Assembly (NCBI GenBank): GCA_015680685.1 | Contig: MNCI01010128.1 | Span: 123,316-183,907, forward strand | DNA length: 60,592 nucleotides | Reading direction: 5' to 3' | Origin: Gnetum montanum | Lineage: Eukaryota; Streptophyta; Gnetopsida; Gnetales; Gnetaceae | Shown here: positions 20,581 to 32,400 of the stretch, piece after piece | How positions within the stretch are numbered: position 1 is the stretch's first letter | Layout of the letters: every line of letters starts with the position of its first letter | Notes under the pieces: generated by a model | The model's input: only the letters and a program-made list of their open reading frames with translations | What the model was told of the DNA's origin: nothing | Databases searched by the model: none | Position numbers and translations under genes: made by a program

Positions 20581-23386
20581 ATGGCACCAAAATAGAAACA
20601 CCTATAAGAAGGATAACCCTCTCAACCATAAGAGAAATAGCCTAGAGTTAGAAGGGGCCAACAAGAACAAGCCCAAGAACTGCCAGAAGCAACCCATGCA
20701 ACAAGACCTCTCCATGAGGAGCTCGAAGTGGAATTTGTCCAATAGATTCCAGAGGAAGAAGTGCCTACAAAATAATCACAAGAAGGAGAAGTGCTTGGAC
20801 CCATGCCAAGGCTTGAGGTCACTTTAACTCAAGCCTACCTTGACATCATTAGGTCTTGAGAAATTCAACAATCAATCCTTTAGGAGATCAACTTTGGGCC
20901 ATTCCTTGAGAAAGCTCTAGCGGATGTCAAAGACTCAGCTGCAAACCTCTTCCATGTGGCCAATAATTGCATCCAGTGGGGAATGGTACATGGAAGAGAT
21001 ATATCTCTTCTAGAGTAATCGAAGGTCAAGGTCCACTATAAAAATCAAGGACATTCAAGTATCCTACGTAGTAGAAGCTATCGCATAGGCACTAGGGTTG
21101 CCTACCATCAGGACATAGTTGGTAGAACTACCCATGAAAGGTGATCCTGAGGCAAAGAAGGAGTGAGCACAGCAATGCTACAAGGTTGATCGTAAGGAGC
21201 TTAGCATACTCACACCATCAGAGTAAATTTATTTCAAAATTGCAACCTATCATCTCAATCCAACAGTGAGGCCAAGCGAGGTAACCACTTTCTATGTCCA
21301 AGCATGCACTACTCTAAGTGGGAAATTTTTTGTCAACCTTCCACAACTGATCTACTTAGAGATCAAGAAATTATTCAAGGAAAATGAACATGGAAGGAAA
21401 ACCCTGCCCTTTCGATACCTCATCCAAAAACTGTGCAAACAAACAAGCATCATCCACTACTCCAATGATACCATCAAGCATGCTCCTTTGGCTTCAAGGT
21501 CTAAGATCATGAAAGAAAATATGCCAACAATGACTCAAGAAGACGAGAAATTATTGCCATCATCCACTCAAAAAATAATGTGAAAGCCCTATGGAACCAT
21601 TAAGCACTTGCACAAAATCTAACAATAGCTCTTAAGTGAACAAGAGTAATGTGTGGGAATGAGTGGGGCAAATCCATCTATATAACGACTAATGAGTCAC
21701 CTTAATGAGGTGGCTTGAATAGTTACCTAGATGGTGAGGGATGGACCAATTTTCTCTACCCAATGAACATAGCTACCTACAATGTTAGATCCCAATGCTC
21801 AAGAGGTGACGATGTCCTTATTCCAACATCATCTATTCCTAGAAATCTCTGAGAATGATGTCACTTTCTCAGTGAGTTTGAAGAAAGGCAAAGAGACAAC
21901 TATCTTCGTGATGCAACACCAAGGGTAGGAAACAACAACTAAAGTTGTTGTTGATTATGTCGTTGAAGCATTGAATTCACTCACAGCATCTGTACTAGAT
22001 GTATCTAAACTTCAAGACATGCAGACGTCTACGGGCATAAGTAGCAAAAAGTTAAACGTAGCCCAACATGAAGAGTTGCTAGAATGACTAGTGGGAACTA
22101 GGCAGCTAGCTTTGGATATCTTCAATTTTCCAAAAGATATCATTGCAACCCAATCAAAGCTACTGAATGCAAGGGGTAGATGCATTATCTTGGAGGAGCA
22201 ATTCAAAATGACCTAGGAATAAAATCAATGTTTGACTGTAGAGGTTGTCAAACTACATGCCCAACTTGCAGATCCTACAATCCTTAGCCAAGCAATAACA
22301 AGAGATGAAGCTTTCAAACAACTTCAAAAATGATTCTAGAAGACTAAGGAGGAGGTAGTTACAGCCATCTTCAACCAATCCATAGCTAAAGAAAAAACGT
22401 ATTCAATTTAGAAGGACTTGGCATAGATGTGCCAGGAGAATGAGACCCTAACCACATAAAATTATTGTCTACATAATTTTGATGCTCAAAAGGATCAAAT
22501 GCAGGAATTTATTCATCAACAATAGGAGTAGCTTGCCAAGGTGAACACAAAATTAAGGAGATTGGCCATAGAAAATCAAAATTTTTCAATGGAGAAAGTA
22601 AAAGTCTACCATTGAGATCATCGCTTGGAAGATTAAGGCCCTCAAGTTCAAAAAAGTGAAGAATCACTATAGAGACCAAGTTGGTTTGCAAAAGGAAGTC
22701 AATGAAAAACACATTTAGATGATGAAGGTGAAATTGAATGAAGCCCTCTAGTAACTCCAATAGGGAAGAGAAGTCTAGCAACCCATCATCGATGGGATTG
22801 ACACCTACAATAAAGTGAAGTTCCACTTGAAGGAGTTACAAATCAAATAAATGACAAAATATATGAAGTTGGCCAGCCTCCATTACACAAACCTAGCAAT
22901 GCTAACTGCCGAACAACCACAGTCAAAGTTAGAAAAATAAGTGGCTAGCTCGTATCTATTATACAAGGTTGAGCTCAAGCACCACAAAAACACCAAGCAG
23001 AAGCTTGAAACTGCAAATGCTAAACTCGAAGTTATCAAAGCATGGTTCACAAACCAATGATGAACTACTAAGAACCAATGAATGACTACAAGGAGCTAAA
23101 GGACATAGTCAAGATGTTTGACATTGAATGCAAATAGTTCACTACCTAGTTTTTCAATGTAAAGGAGCTATTTCTAGTAATCTTATGTCCCTGGGATGTG
23201 CCTATTCCAACCGACATTGGTGAAGCTACATGGACGATGCATGATCCTAGAGGCAAGGAGGAGAAAATGAAAGTGTTTTTGGATGCTTTCTACCTCCCAC
23301 CTAAAGTTGCAATAATAGCAAGATACTTGCAACCACCTAAACTGCTGCCCCTACGTGAAGCTTGTAAAGGTCCCTCAAAACCTTAA
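20581..23386 (+). pseudogene. Extra reading frame downstream of pol in element B (unknown product)
   Basis: About 930 codons from the ATG after the predicted intron to a stop at about 23386, broken by many CAA/CAG/CGA-type stop changes and some frame shifts. The N-terminal part (20581-20830) is rich in Lys, Arg, Gln and Glu, then acidic. A middle globular region (about 21200-21590) includes LPFRYLIQKLCKQTSI, which from memory resembles the (LPF..LI..LC..AG) block of 'putative plant transposon protein' domains found near Athila-type elements. The segment from about 22000 to 23100 is rich in Lys, Glu, Gln and Leu with heptad-like spacing, suggesting a long coiled coil. The C-terminal 60 residues are open (23198-23386). 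No signal peptide or convincing membrane segment is visible, so an env-like role is not supported. A captured host gene is an alternative. Confidence 0.55.
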
Positions 23387-23646
23387 GAGCCATTACCACC
23401 TAGGACCATCTGATCTTCTCCACCCAACTTCATGTCATCAAGGAATGTGTTCTCCAATTTTCAAGAGTCATGTCATGGTGTTCAATTTTGTCTTGAACAT
23501 CATCATTTTTTGTAATGTGTTGATTTGTACAATCGAGAATTCCATTTTTTTGTCAAATCAATCAATTTATTTTGTTTGCAAAAAGTTAGTTAATAATCCC
23601 ATGCCTTCCTAATTTTGTAAAAGAACCAAGAATGATTTTGCATTTA
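23387..23646 (+). other. Element B terminal 3' noncoding block
   Basis: Family-common sequence resumes here: GTTCAATTTTGTCTTGAACA and related words match A near 2200-2260 (CACCAATTTTGTCAAGTC). The extra frame is therefore located inside, not after, the family's 3' noncoding region. Confidence 0.6.
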
Positions 23647-23658
23647 GTCATGGGGATA
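23647..23658 (+). promoter_or_regulatory. Element B polypurine tract
   Basis: GTCATGGGGATA immediately precedes the 3' LTR, with one G-to-A change from the family core GTCATGGGGGTA. Confidence 0.7.
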
Positions 23659-24552
23659 TGATGAGTTGCAGTTTGGTTGGCTACATCAATGAGGCCTCGT
23701 CAACACATGATACAATGTTTCGATGAGGCCCTGTCAATGTAGTGTCTATTTTTGACTATAAATGCATGCCTACCAGCTGCATTTATGGCATCAGAGATTG
23801 TAGTTACAGCAAAGCTCTGGCAGTTTTTCCATTTGAAAGTTAAAATTTTCCTCTCAAGTGCCTGTAGTAGGAGTCGTTGAGTGTATGAATCTTTATTCAA
23901 GCATTGTTGTACTTGAGCATGATAGTGTGTGTAGCAATAAAGATGAGCTTTTTGATAAACCTTGTAGCACTTTAGATAGATTAAATATTTTATTTATGTA
24001 TTTAATTTTTTCAATTATCTATTTAATGCTTTCAATTATTTATTAAATGTTTCCAGTAATTAAGTTAATGAAGCAATTAACCAAGGTAGATTATACACAT
24101 AAGTACAACCACTTCGAGCATAACACATATTTACTTGGTAATCCCAATAGCATTATTGCTTGGTACACCCAGTAGCATAGCACTTGGTCACCCAGTAGTG
24201 GATATGTGGGTTCAAGACCTGTACAGAAAGTAGAATTGAATGCTTATGTTAGGACTAGTTAGATGCTAGTTAATTAGTTAGTTTGAATTACTTAATTCAA
24301 TTACTATTATCTTCATTCAAACACCAAACCATAAAATACAAAATGATAAAAATTAGATGCCTCAATTACACTTAACCATAGCATTGTACATCACAAGTGC
24401 AATTGGGAAGATAACAATTATCCTTAAGGTAAGATTCACTTCCTAGAAGACTAGTGTATTGAAAACAATAAAGTTCACGAAATTCAATCGAATCATGCAT
24501 GAACGCTTTGTGATTCGTATGGTTGAACATAGAGGTACCTTGTCGCTCTTCG
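23659..24552 (+). mobile_element. Element B 3' LTR
   Basis: 894 bp from TGATGAG to the decayed end CTCTTCG (CTCATCA in the 5' copy). TATAAATG is at 23757-23764 and AATAAA at 23936-23941. It aligns with 11459-12362 along its length, with many transitions; the U3 14-bp array is not preserved. AATAG follows as the target duplication. Confidence 0.9.
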
Positions 24553-24638
24553 AATAGGATATTAAAGATGCAAATTTGGTTGATTTATTTTAAATTTTAA
24601 TTAAAAGAGTTGATAATTTTTTTAATGATGTTTTTCTA
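24553..24638 (+). pseudogene. LINE relic L, part 2 between elements B and C
   Basis: 86 bp of target DNA between two LTR elements. Read in the frame interrupted at 11458 it gives DIKDANLVDLF and then, after a stop, LIKRVDNFFNDVFL. This suits the C-terminal tail of LINE L. It ends where the 5' LTR of C begins. Confidence 0.5.
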
Positions 24639-25479
24639 TGAATTGTGTTTTTCATACACTCCGATATCGAAGTGACCGTGATATTGAGCATGTGATATCA
24701 TGGCCCAAGATGCGATATTGTGCATGTGATATCACTAGGTTACTCTTGTTTTTTTAAATATAGCCCTCGACACACGATTGAGTAGTAGTTTTTGCAGTCA
24801 AGTAGCGAAACTCTTGCAGTTTGTTCATTTGAGAGCTAGAATATTTTCCAAATGCCTGCAGCATGAGGTCTATGTGTGATCAGATCTTTATTCAAGCATT
24901 GATGTACCTAAACACACCACTGTGTTGGTAATAAAGACGAGCTCTTTGATTTATCCTTACAACACTTGAGACTTTCTTTCTTATGCATTTATATATTGTG
25001 ATTTCATGTAGTTTACATTAATGTTATTCATGCAACAATTAATTTTGGTTAATTAAGAAACTTGTTAAAATACACAAGCACAACCCCTTTGAACATACGT
25101 GTTACATTTGGTAGCTCAGAAATGGTTGGCATTTCACAACCCAGTAGTGTTTACATGAGGTTCAATATGTGTTCAAAAAGTTAGGACGATTACTTGTGTT
25201 AGGCTAGATTAGATGATAGTTTACTTAGCACTTAATTACTCTCACTTTTATTCTTGTTTTAGGTGATCCATTTGATAAAACACAAAAATAATAAAAATCT
25301 TATGCCTCAGTCACACTTAACGATATCACAAGTGGGACTAGGAAGACAACGAACAGGCAACATGAACTCACCATTTAGCTCTAATTTACTTGGTAATTAA
25401 AGTCTATGGAATTTGACCGAATTAATGTGAACGCCTATGATTCATATGGTTCGGCGTAGGGGTACCTTGCCGCTCATCA
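24639..25479 (+). mobile_element. Element C 5' LTR
   Basis: 841 bp, starting TGAATTGTG and ending CGCTCATCA. U3 has GATATC-type palindromic words (about 24662-24735). The TATA region is decayed (TTTAAATATA near 24755), and AATAAA is at 24930-24935. R/U5 aligns with the other family LTRs. Confidence 0.85.
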
Positions 25480-25480
25480 T

Positions 25481-25498
25481 TAGCACCATTACTAGGGA
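25481..25498 (+). promoter_or_regulatory. Element C primer binding site
   Basis: TAGCACCATTACTAGGGA, one base after the LTR, is the tRNA-Asp-type site with further transitions (compare B at 12364 and D at 46163-46180). Confidence 0.7.
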
Positions 25499-26054
25499 CT
25501 TTAGTTCTATGTACACTATCTAAACCAAGTGAAACTTAGTAACCTCATTGTTTGAAACCTAAGAGCCAAATCTTATAAAAATAAAAAAATTATTATTACA
25601 ATTAAATTAAATCTTAATCACACACTACATATCAAATCATTAACATAAATGTCTTATTCTCATTGGAGTCTATCTCCACCCAAGGCAAACTAGGTGCCTC
25701 AATAATATTGGGTGGTATATGCTCATCTTGATGACTAGGTACTAGATTTTACCTTCATTTTACATCAAGATGAAATGATATGGAGATGTGACATGGAAGG
25801 CAACATTATGTTGCCACCTGATCGATCTGTTCTAGCTATGCTCCAGCTAATGCTCACACGACATGGACTATAACATCTTCACAAAAAGTACAAGATGTGA
25901 GATCTTGATTCAAGGGATTATCATCCCACTAAAGCACAAAGGCTAAGGGATCGTCAACTAGAGCACCAACACAAGCTTCTGAAGGGCAAGGGATCGAACA
26001 CTTTTCCACCTCCACTTGGTCCATTGGTTGGAGGCGAGCACTTCTCTAGGGGCT

Positions 26055-27429
26055 TGTTGAACCCAAAAAATTTGTTCAATTTTAATAAGTATTTTTGTCA
26101 AACTTATGCATTTTAATTAATTTCATTCTATATTTCATATAGTTAATTATTATTTAATTATTATTTTATTTGTTTATGTAATTTGTAAATATTAGTTTAT
26201 TATTATTTTCTAATTAGTTAATTGGTGTAGTTTAGTTTATTTTAATTTTAGTTTAACTAATACAATGTATTATTATATATTAATGANNNNNNNNNNNNNN
26301 NNNNNNNNNNNNNNNNNNNNNNNNNNNNNNNNNNNNNNNNNNNNNNNNNGTTCCTAGAATTTTGCTAGTTGCGAGCTATCTAAATTATCTTCTTCATTTT
26401 TGCAATGTCTCTCCCACCATTTTTGGCAAATTTATGATAATAAGAACGCTAGATTTGGAACCTACACCAAAAATAATGGATTGGTATCAAATTCTTCCGT
26501 ATCCATTTATTATTAAAATATTTATTTTTAAACATCGGTACAAGCAATGGCATGGTGGAGATTGAGGAGGATAAGGCACCAATGAAGGTTGTGGCAGAGA
26601 ATTTCACAGATGATAAGGGAATCAGGCAAAGTATACACCAACTGATACTATTATGCATGCTCTACCGAATTCTCCATCGGCTCAAATCAAACCTTCTTCT
26701 TGAATAATTGCATGGAGCATCACGTATGCCTCTTTTGCCACTTCCTTGATAATCCATATTAATTTAAAATATTAGAAAGCCAAGATTAGCAGTAGTACTG
26801 ATTTTAATGGATCAGTATTAGGTTTTGCAGACCCATATATTATTGTAATATTTATTTTTAAACCTGGTTGCAGTATAAATAAGGCATTCATCAGGAAAAA
26901 AAAGGAAAAAAATCAATTATGCATAAACATCAAAAGAAAATTTATTTCTTTTGAGAAAATAGAAAAGAAGTTGATACCAGTAAATTCCATATCACATTGG
27001 AATTAATTATTTTTGAGATTTTTGTTAAAGATTTGTTGAGCCTTGTGGCAATTCTTGTAATTCACAATCAAAATTGTTGCATTGTAGAAATAACAAAGTA
27101 GAATTGCAATTTAGACAAGTCTCCTTTGTGATCTTCAATTATTATTTATAATTTTAATTTGATTTAATTATAAATCTTTATTCTTAAACTTATGATTAGA
27201 AGTTAGGATAAAGGTTTATAATTTTACTTATTAGTGACAGGTGTAAGTATGGAATTTAACTAGATTCAATTCTAATTATTTATTGTCTTGATGATTTCTT
27301 TGACTTTTTAACCATTCCTCCATGGAATACAACTCGTAAGTCAATCACAAATGAGGTGATAATCTCTAGAACAAAAATAAATAAATAAATTTTAAAGGTA
27401 TCCAACACTAGATTTTACTTGGCTCGTCA
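26055..27429. mobile_element. Solo-LTR-like insertion in C gag, GGGCT duplication
   Basis: Starts TGTTGAACCC and ends GGCTCGTCA, so TG...CA, bounded by perfect copies of GGGCT at 26050-26054 and 27430-27434. Removing it rejoins gag. It contains a TATA box (TATAAATAAGG, 26874-26884), no gag or pol similarity and no second LTR, which fits a solo LTR of about 1.4 kb (plus orientation from the TATA box). A 63-base N gap lies inside, so a longer internal region could be hidden. It is not related to the LTRs of elements A-E. Confidence 0.7.
26287..26349. other. Assembly gap (63 N)
   Basis: A run of N within the solo-LTR-like insertion. The real length may differ. Confidence 0.99.
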
Positions 27430-29440
27430 GGGCTTTTCCTTTAGTGATACTCCTCTCTTTGACTTTGTTTAAGGGGCCCTCAACCAAAACATGCAATCCA
27501 CAATTCATAATCCAGGTTCTGGTTAAAATAAATCTAATGAAAAAAATGGATTTGGAGGAGCAACTCATGATAAGGGGAAAAATGGAGGTCATGATTGCAA
27601 TCGTGATCATGATCATCGAAGAAAGGGAAGTAGACTTCGGCATGATGCAAGTTCATCTTCATCCTCCCCTTCATAGTCTTATTCTTCTTCATCTAGCTCA
27701 GATTGTGGTTGTAGAGGGCATGACCATGATGGAGGTGATCAATAGGACCAAAACAACAGAAGGGACCATTAGGATAGTCGTGATCGAAGGCATGGGTAAT
27801 CCAGGGAGATCCATCTTCATGAAAGAAGGGTTTGTAGAGAGCATTGTAAGCACCATCACCATGGCCTTAATGAACCTCTATTTGCCACTCGAAGCATGTT
27901 AAACATTTTATAGTCCATGAGGATTCCAATAAGGCAAGTAAAGGATAACAGAATAAAGAGGTTAGACATGAACAACATCCCTCAGTTTAAGGAAGGCTAC
28001 AATCCTAATTCACATAATCATCTTAAAGCCTTCCAAGATGCATGTGCCTTATAGAACATTGAAAACAACTAGAAAAAGTTGAAATTATTCCCTAGGATAG
28101 TTATTAAGAAAGCAAAAAACTGGTATTAATCTTTGGAGCCAGAATCAATCAGGCAATGGAGTACAATGTTAGAATTGTTCAATGACAAATATCAAACATA
28201 CTCCTAAGTATCCAATCTAAGGAATTAGATCCAAGGGTGGAAATAATGAAACCATCAGCCATTGGATGCAGTGGTTGGCTAATACTACTCTCTATTACAT
28301 AGGTGTCCTAGCCATGGATACTCTTAACTTGATCAACTTCACCATATCATAAATGGGTTGTAGTCTGAAACAAGAAAACCCCTTGGCATCTATGCCCAAG
28401 GGATATTGACAGAGTTAAGCATCCATTGGATCCAAAGGTTAATTAAGTAGGTAGCCAAGGATGAGGGAGAATTGAAAAATCAAGAAAGTGTAGAGGAATA
28501 CAACAAGGATCCTTCTATCTACAAAAGGGGGATTCAATTTTGTGGTAATGAGGATGAGTTAACCAGAGATAAGGTGGTTAATCAAAAATCCTTGTCACTC
28601 CAGAACTTGCAATCTAAAATCACGACTAAGGTTGACAATTTATGGGACTCCATGAACAACATGTTTCAAGCTATCTTAAAAATTACTAAAGAGTCCAAGG
28701 AGCAAAGTGATGAGTGTGAGCACTGGAGACATAAGGAAGCTAAATGTGCCATATCCAAGGGTAAAGGTAAAATGGTTGTGATAGAGATGGTTGTGAATAG
28801 TGACTTAGATGATGATGGTAAGTGTGCTGTCTACCAGTATGAACATGCTAAAGGATGTTGTCCAATTGTGTCACACTTGCAAGAATTTGGGGTGTGCCTT
28901 ACATCCATGACTTGCACAAAGGAAAACACCCAAAAGATTATCTTATCCACAAGGCAACTCTCAACAGTTCTACCAACCATAGTAGTACTATCCAAGTGGA
29001 ACTCCACCACAACCCTATGAATTGTACCAACAATGGCAATAACCACAATTGTAAGTGTTGGCACCTGCAATATAGTAGTACCCCTACTAACAACTAGATC
29101 CCTATGGTTATTATGTTTAGCAACCTTCAACTCCACGAGACTTCTTTGGTCATGTTGTTGCTTATGAACCTCACCACTACCCTCTTGAAGCATACCAACT
29201 ACCATATCCAAGAAGGGATACCACCTACTATCCTCATGCTCCTCCTATTTCTGCACCTACTCCTCCATCTCCTGCATAGCTACCACCTACTCCATCCATG
29301 CAAGGTGAATTTCCTATCCAACCATAGTAAAGAAACACTACAATGGAAGTTAATCTGTAACTGGTTAACCCACCAAGTAAGTCGGAACCATGATCAAGGG
29401 AAAGACCCTTCTTCCGACCTTGCAAACCACGAAAGCCCTT

Positions 29441-32400
29441 AAACACATCAATGGCTGGTAGCCTTGCTCCTCTACCTACCTCTACCTTACCTTTATCTAA
29501 GTCCCCTTCAATCCAAAATCCCTCTCAAATCCATACTGTAATGTTTACCCATACTATATCTAATTGGATTTGAGCTAGTAACTTGCCTAGGAAGTTAGCT
29601 AATCCCAGGAGTCGCCTAGTATATTTGCAAATTGCTAGGAATGAGCCTTGTAAAGATCTTCTTGACTCTAGTTCCAATGTTAACCTAATCTCACATGAGA
29701 TGTACACAATGTGAAACCTTCCTCCCTTGAAGAAGAGCAACATCAGGCTAGATTTGGCAGACCAGTCGATCACTATTCCGTTGGGACTGGTAGAATACAT
29801 CGTAACCACCATTTGTGGATGGTCATATCATGCTAACTTCTTAGTAATCAACGTGGAGAACTACAAGGGGGACGTCCTAATTATTATGGGAAGGGCATGG
29901 TTAAGCACCATTGATGCCAAAATGAACATTAGAGACCTTTCCTTGGAGATATCTAAAAAAATGAATTTGGAAAGATCGAGAAGAAGAGGTTTCCATGTAT
30001 CATGTATAGCAATGTAGGGTGCCATTATGTGCAAAAGCTATGGTCAATACAATGAACATCTATATCTACATGCTAGTAGTGTGCACTAGAAGTTAAAATA
30101 CAAAGATGTCTATATGTGGTAGCCACAAAACAAGAAGGCACCCAGTGGCTAACAGCTGATTCTAGCAGCAGTACATTGTGCATGGAACCTACTAAGGGCC
30201 TATATATGAATATGTTGCAAGTATGGATTAACTCAAGCAAGTTCATCACTAACTCTCCAAGGGAGTAAATGATGATATCAATTGGGCAAACTTGGAGATT
30301 CCTAACAATTTCAAGCAAGAACCCCTTGAATTAAAAACATTACCAGCCGAAATGGAGAATGTATTCTTGAAAAATGAAAGGTCAATCATTATTAATGCTA
30401 AGCTTGCTACAAAACAAAAGAATATGTTGATGAAGGATGTGGAAAAATGGTCAGCATCCTTTACCTAGTCATATTCTAAGCTCACTGGAATAGATCCAAG
30501 AGTATGCCATCACTGAATATACACTAACCCCGTCGTTAAGCCGAAACGACAACCACAACGATGTTTGAATTCCAAATTAAAGTAGATTATCAAAAAAGAG
30601 ATTGAATAACTCCTTAAGATGGGATTCACCTATCCTATTGTAGATAGTGAGTGGGTTAGTTCACTCATGATCGTGCCCAAGAAAGGAGGCATATGGTGGA
30701 TGTGCATTGCCTTTTGGTTGCTCAATATGGCAACTTTCAAAGATCATTTTCCATTGGCTTTTGTCGATCAAGTGCTGGACACCATTTTTCGGCATAGTTA
30801 TTATAGCTTTTTGGACGATTATAGTGGCTATAAACAAATCTGAATCGTAATAAAGGACTAGGTGAAGATGACTTTCACAAGTCCTTGGGGGACTTTTATT
30901 TACCGTCAGATGCCATTCGATCTATATAAAACCGCAACCACATTCCAATGATTAGTCCTTAGCATTTTTCAACAACAAATTAGTAGCAGGGTAGAAGTCT
31001 TCATGGATGAATTTTCTACCTACAGAGCTACATTCGAACAAGCCTTGGACTGTCTTCAGTAGGTGTTGAGGAGATGTGTTAAAAAAAACCTCTGGCTCAA
31101 TTGGCAAAAGAGCCATCTTATGATCCAAGAAGGCACAGTCTTGGGGCACCATATCTCAAAAGCAGGAATCAAGGTGGACCCTAAAAAGATAAGGGTCATC
31201 CAAGGAATAACTCATCAACCAAAAATAATTAAAGAAGTGTAGTCATTCCTTGGTCATACTGGCTACTACCAGTGCTTCATCAAAAAATTTTCCAAAATTT
31301 CCAAGCTATTGGTTGAATTAACAAAGAAAGATACATCATTTGTCTAGACCCCTACATGTGAAACATCATTTCAATAACTGAAGCAAAAGCTTATTGAAAC
31401 CCCAATTCTACAAGCACCTACTTAGTCTAGATCATTTCATGTGATGATTGATGCATCAAATTATGCTTTGGAAGTAGTGCATACACAAATAGACAATCAA
31501 AAATGTCCATATTACATTCATTACACAAGCTGAAGTATCGCAGGTGCATAGCTAAATTACACCACTACAGAAAAGCAGTTCATGGTGCTGGTGTTTGCCT
31601 TAGAAAAGTTCAAGCTCTATGTTCTTGGTTATAAAGTGTTCATGCACACAGATTATAGCATCATTCGATTTCTAATGAATAAACCAATGGTGAGCCCCTA
31701 TGTCATACAGTGGCTTGTGATTTTGCAAGAGTTCAATCTCACAATGGTATATCAAAATGTGAAAAATGTGATCATTGATCATTTATCATAACTAAGATGG
31801 GACAACAAGGAGAAAGAAAGCCCCTTATTTGATCAATTTCCTAACAAATCTCTCCTTGTGGGGGCTATTAATGCATAAATGCCCAATGAACCAAAATGGT
31901 ATGATACCATCCTCACTTATTTTCTTGAACTACCACAAGGGCTAGACACTAGAAAGAAACAATAGTTTCTTCACCAAGTCAATCATTTCATGGAAATCAA
32001 TGGGAATCTTTACAAAGTATGTCCTGATGGCCTGGTACGCTGGTGTGTCCCTAACTCAAACCAATTACACATTCTCCAAGATGCTCACAAAGGACCTAGT
32101 GGGGGCCATTACGCTAGGAGACACACGGTCATCAAAATCCTCATGGCAGGATATTACTGGCCAACAATCTTCAGGGATGCACACCAATTTGTCTGTGCTT
32201 GTGATCATTGCAAAGGGATGGTGGAATGACAACTCAAATGGAGGGGTCGTAGTAATGGATTCAGCCTCTTAAGCCATTCGATATTTGGGTCATTAACTTT
32301 ATGGATCCCATCGCACCTTTGTCAAATGAAAAGGCATACATAATAGTCGCATTTGACTATTGCATTAAGTGGGTAGAAGTAGTATCCATCACCAACTATA

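Larger units (their letters stand above)
11459..24552 (+). mobile_element. Element B: full-length decayed gypsy-type LTR retrotransposon
   Basis: About 13.1 kb with both LTRs (11459-12362 and 23659-24552), a tRNA-Asp-like primer binding site, gag, pol, a long 3' noncoding region, an extra reading frame and a polypurine tract. The target duplication is GATAG (11454-11458) against AATAG (24553-24557), one transition apart. The last base of the 3' LTR has also changed (CA to CG). It is about 3.4 kb longer than D, and the excess lies between the common 3' noncoding block and the polypurine tract, where the extra frame sits. All coding frames are broken, so it is non-autonomous now. Confidence 0.9.
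25649..29440 (+). pseudogene. Element C gag relic, split by an insertion
   Basis: Part 1 (25649-26049) starts MSYSHWSLSPPKAN and shows the conserved DFTFILHQDE block. It is interrupted by 26055-27429. Part 2 (27430-29440) contains a long charged linker (27444-27902 is open but in a shadow frame), then the capsid-like core (about 27950-28460: KRLDMNNIPQFKEGYNP, STMLELFNDKY, YYSLLHRCPSHGYS), then the longest open part (28472-29020) including NKDPSIYKRGIQFC, TKVDNLWDSMNNMFQAI and CAVYQYEHAKGCCPIVSHL, where a canonical zinc knuckle is not intact. The last part is Pro/Thr-rich. Stops and frameshifts are common. Confidence 0.8.

Noticed and set aside
20581-23386. Env-like glycoprotein reading of the extra frame in B
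   Set aside because: No signal peptide, transmembrane segment or cysteine pattern is visible; long charged, coiled-coil-like stretches fit better with a cytoplasmic or nuclear protein.
27444-27902. 152-codon open frame in element C
   Set aside because: It overlaps the gag linker in another frame and is rich in Met, Ile and Val from GAT/CAT-type repeats; no conserved counterpart product in B or D.
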